From: Rhodosorus marinus
Lineage: Eukaryota > Rhodophyta > Stylonematophyceae > Stylonematales > Stylonemataceae
Direction: 5' to 3'
Assembly: GCA_029953675.1 (NCBI GenBank)
Contig: JAMWBK010000004.1
Span: 806,001-870,000 of the forward strand
DNA: 64,000 nt
In this document: positions 63,101 to 64,000 of the stretch, in pieces
Position numbering within the stretch: position 1 is the stretch's first letter
Layout: every line of letters begins with the position of its first letter
The notes under the pieces: generated by a model
What the model was told of the DNA's origin: nothing
Seen by the model: only the letters and a program-made list of their open reading frames with translations
Databases searched by the model: none
Made by a program: the position numbers and the translations under genes

Positions 63101-64000
63101 GAGGTATTTGGAGGCCGCGAGAATTCGGGTTTAGATATTAACACTACTCAATTCTCCATAGCAACTTAACCGGTTTTCCTTCTCTTTGCGACACCTGCGT
63201 GCCTTGTTCGAGCGTTTCAAAGTAAAGAGAATACCAGCAATACGTCGATCGTCGCATGAGCGCTTTGTCCCAGTTCAGTTCAGTTTGAAACGATGGGCAT
63301 ATTTACTTTTACGTGTAGTCGGATTATATTTAGAAAAAGTAGCCATCCACAAATAATTATAATTCAGAAATAGCTCCTGAATCTCCATTTTGTGACCGAC
63401 GGATACCATTTTTTAAATCTACGCCCCGAGATTATGAACGAATTGCGGACAGTATGAGTTTCGGGCTGATCAGGGGGGAAGAGAGCTAGAAAAGTTTCAA
63501 TGAAATACGATTCGAGTTCGCCTTCAGAGCGCGAACTCGTTGCAACTGCTTCCCAACGACGCCTTTGGAGTCTACGGTTTTGGTTTTACCCGGTTATGGG
63601 CCCCCCCCATCGTTCTCCACTTGTTCTAGTGATTCTTTTGCTAAAAAATACTTTCCTAGACGCATCCGCACCGTCTGCGGATGCGTTTAGAAAAGCATTT
63701 TACTATCTTCAGCAGTACTATGGTTACAGTATGCGACATTAAACCATTCGTTCGTTCGTATTATTTCGGCTCACCGCGCTGCAAGCATGACTGTCATCCG
63801 GATGGCAGGCAGCTCAATGGCCGCCCCGACTGATTTTGTTGATTGAATCATTTGCCTTAACCCCCCAACGTACCAAAAAAAAACGATTTTGATTTATTCC
63901 AGTCCCACTCCCCCTTAAAACCACGGGTCGGTTTTGATATTGACGCGCACGACGTAATCGCCGGGGTTCGAATACGTTATAGTTGTCCCCCTCTGATCTC
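63101..64000. other. 3' flank of the NADPH oxidase gene
   Basis: No gene is supported. It contains a hairpin at 63656-63690 and a bare family B tail motif (ATTAAACCATTCGTTC) at 63739-63754. Confidence 0.5.
63656..63690. repeat. 15-bp near-perfect hairpin, 5-nt loop
   Basis: CTAGACGCATCCGCA pairs with TGCGGATGCGTTTAG across CCGTC, with one G-T pair. It lies about 560 bp after the oxidase stop codon. Confidence 0.8.

Noticed and set aside
63950-63975. GGGGTTCGAATACG resembling a tRNA T-arm near the window end
   Set aside because: No matching cloverleaf upstream, and the window ends too soon to judge.

Overview
This is eukaryotic nuclear DNA, most likely from a florideophyte red alga close to Chondrus crispus. 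The strongest evidence is the gene at the right end. It encodes an NADPH oxidase with two extra membrane helices inserted in its NADPH-binding half, a feature described for red algal respiratory burst oxidases. Few genes, very few short introns (70 and 109 nt), constrained TATA-to-ATG spacing and heavy invasion by LTR and non-LTR retrotransposons agree with this. Species assignment is inference.

Layout. 1-1.2 kb: a secreted Cys-rich protein gene with one intron (minus strand). 1.2-5.4 kb: gene-free, with one non-LTR fragment and a broken Copia-type gag. 5.4-9.2 kb: a 1270-residue secreted protein with collagen-like Gly-rich segments and a long helical region (minus strand). 9.2-13.4 kb: nothing I can name. 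13.4-15.5 kb: a rearranged Copia-type element whose reverse transcriptase fragment is duplicated in inverted orientation.

16-45.4 kb: the main feature, a tandem array of eight near-identical intronless genes (seven intact, one with a nonsense codon). Each encodes a 258-260 residue secreted protein and sits on a conserved promoter with a TATA box exactly 101 bp before the ATG in every intact copy. Two further promoter units have lost their gene. The protein looks like a family of secreted bacterial proteins, so horizontal acquisition followed by amplification is my leading hypothesis; this rests on memory and needs a database search. The array is interrupted by a solo LTR, non-LTR fragments and an unrelated gene for a secreted acidic protein with 11-residue repeats (39.6-41.4 kb).

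46-59.5 kb: a retroelement cemetery. Two related non-LTR families (here called A and B) share a C-terminal layout of Cys/His knuckle, possible restriction-like endonuclease and conserved tail. They lie head-to-tail, nested in a second Copia-type element, or as short 3' ends. 60.6-63.1 kb: the NADPH oxidase gene (plus strand).

The five host gene types are not an operon. Four of them (the array family and three single genes) encode predicted secreted proteins and the fifth a membrane oxidase, so the non-transposon content is directed to the cell surface, wall or secretory pathway. A role in wall or surface defence is possible but not shown by the sequence.
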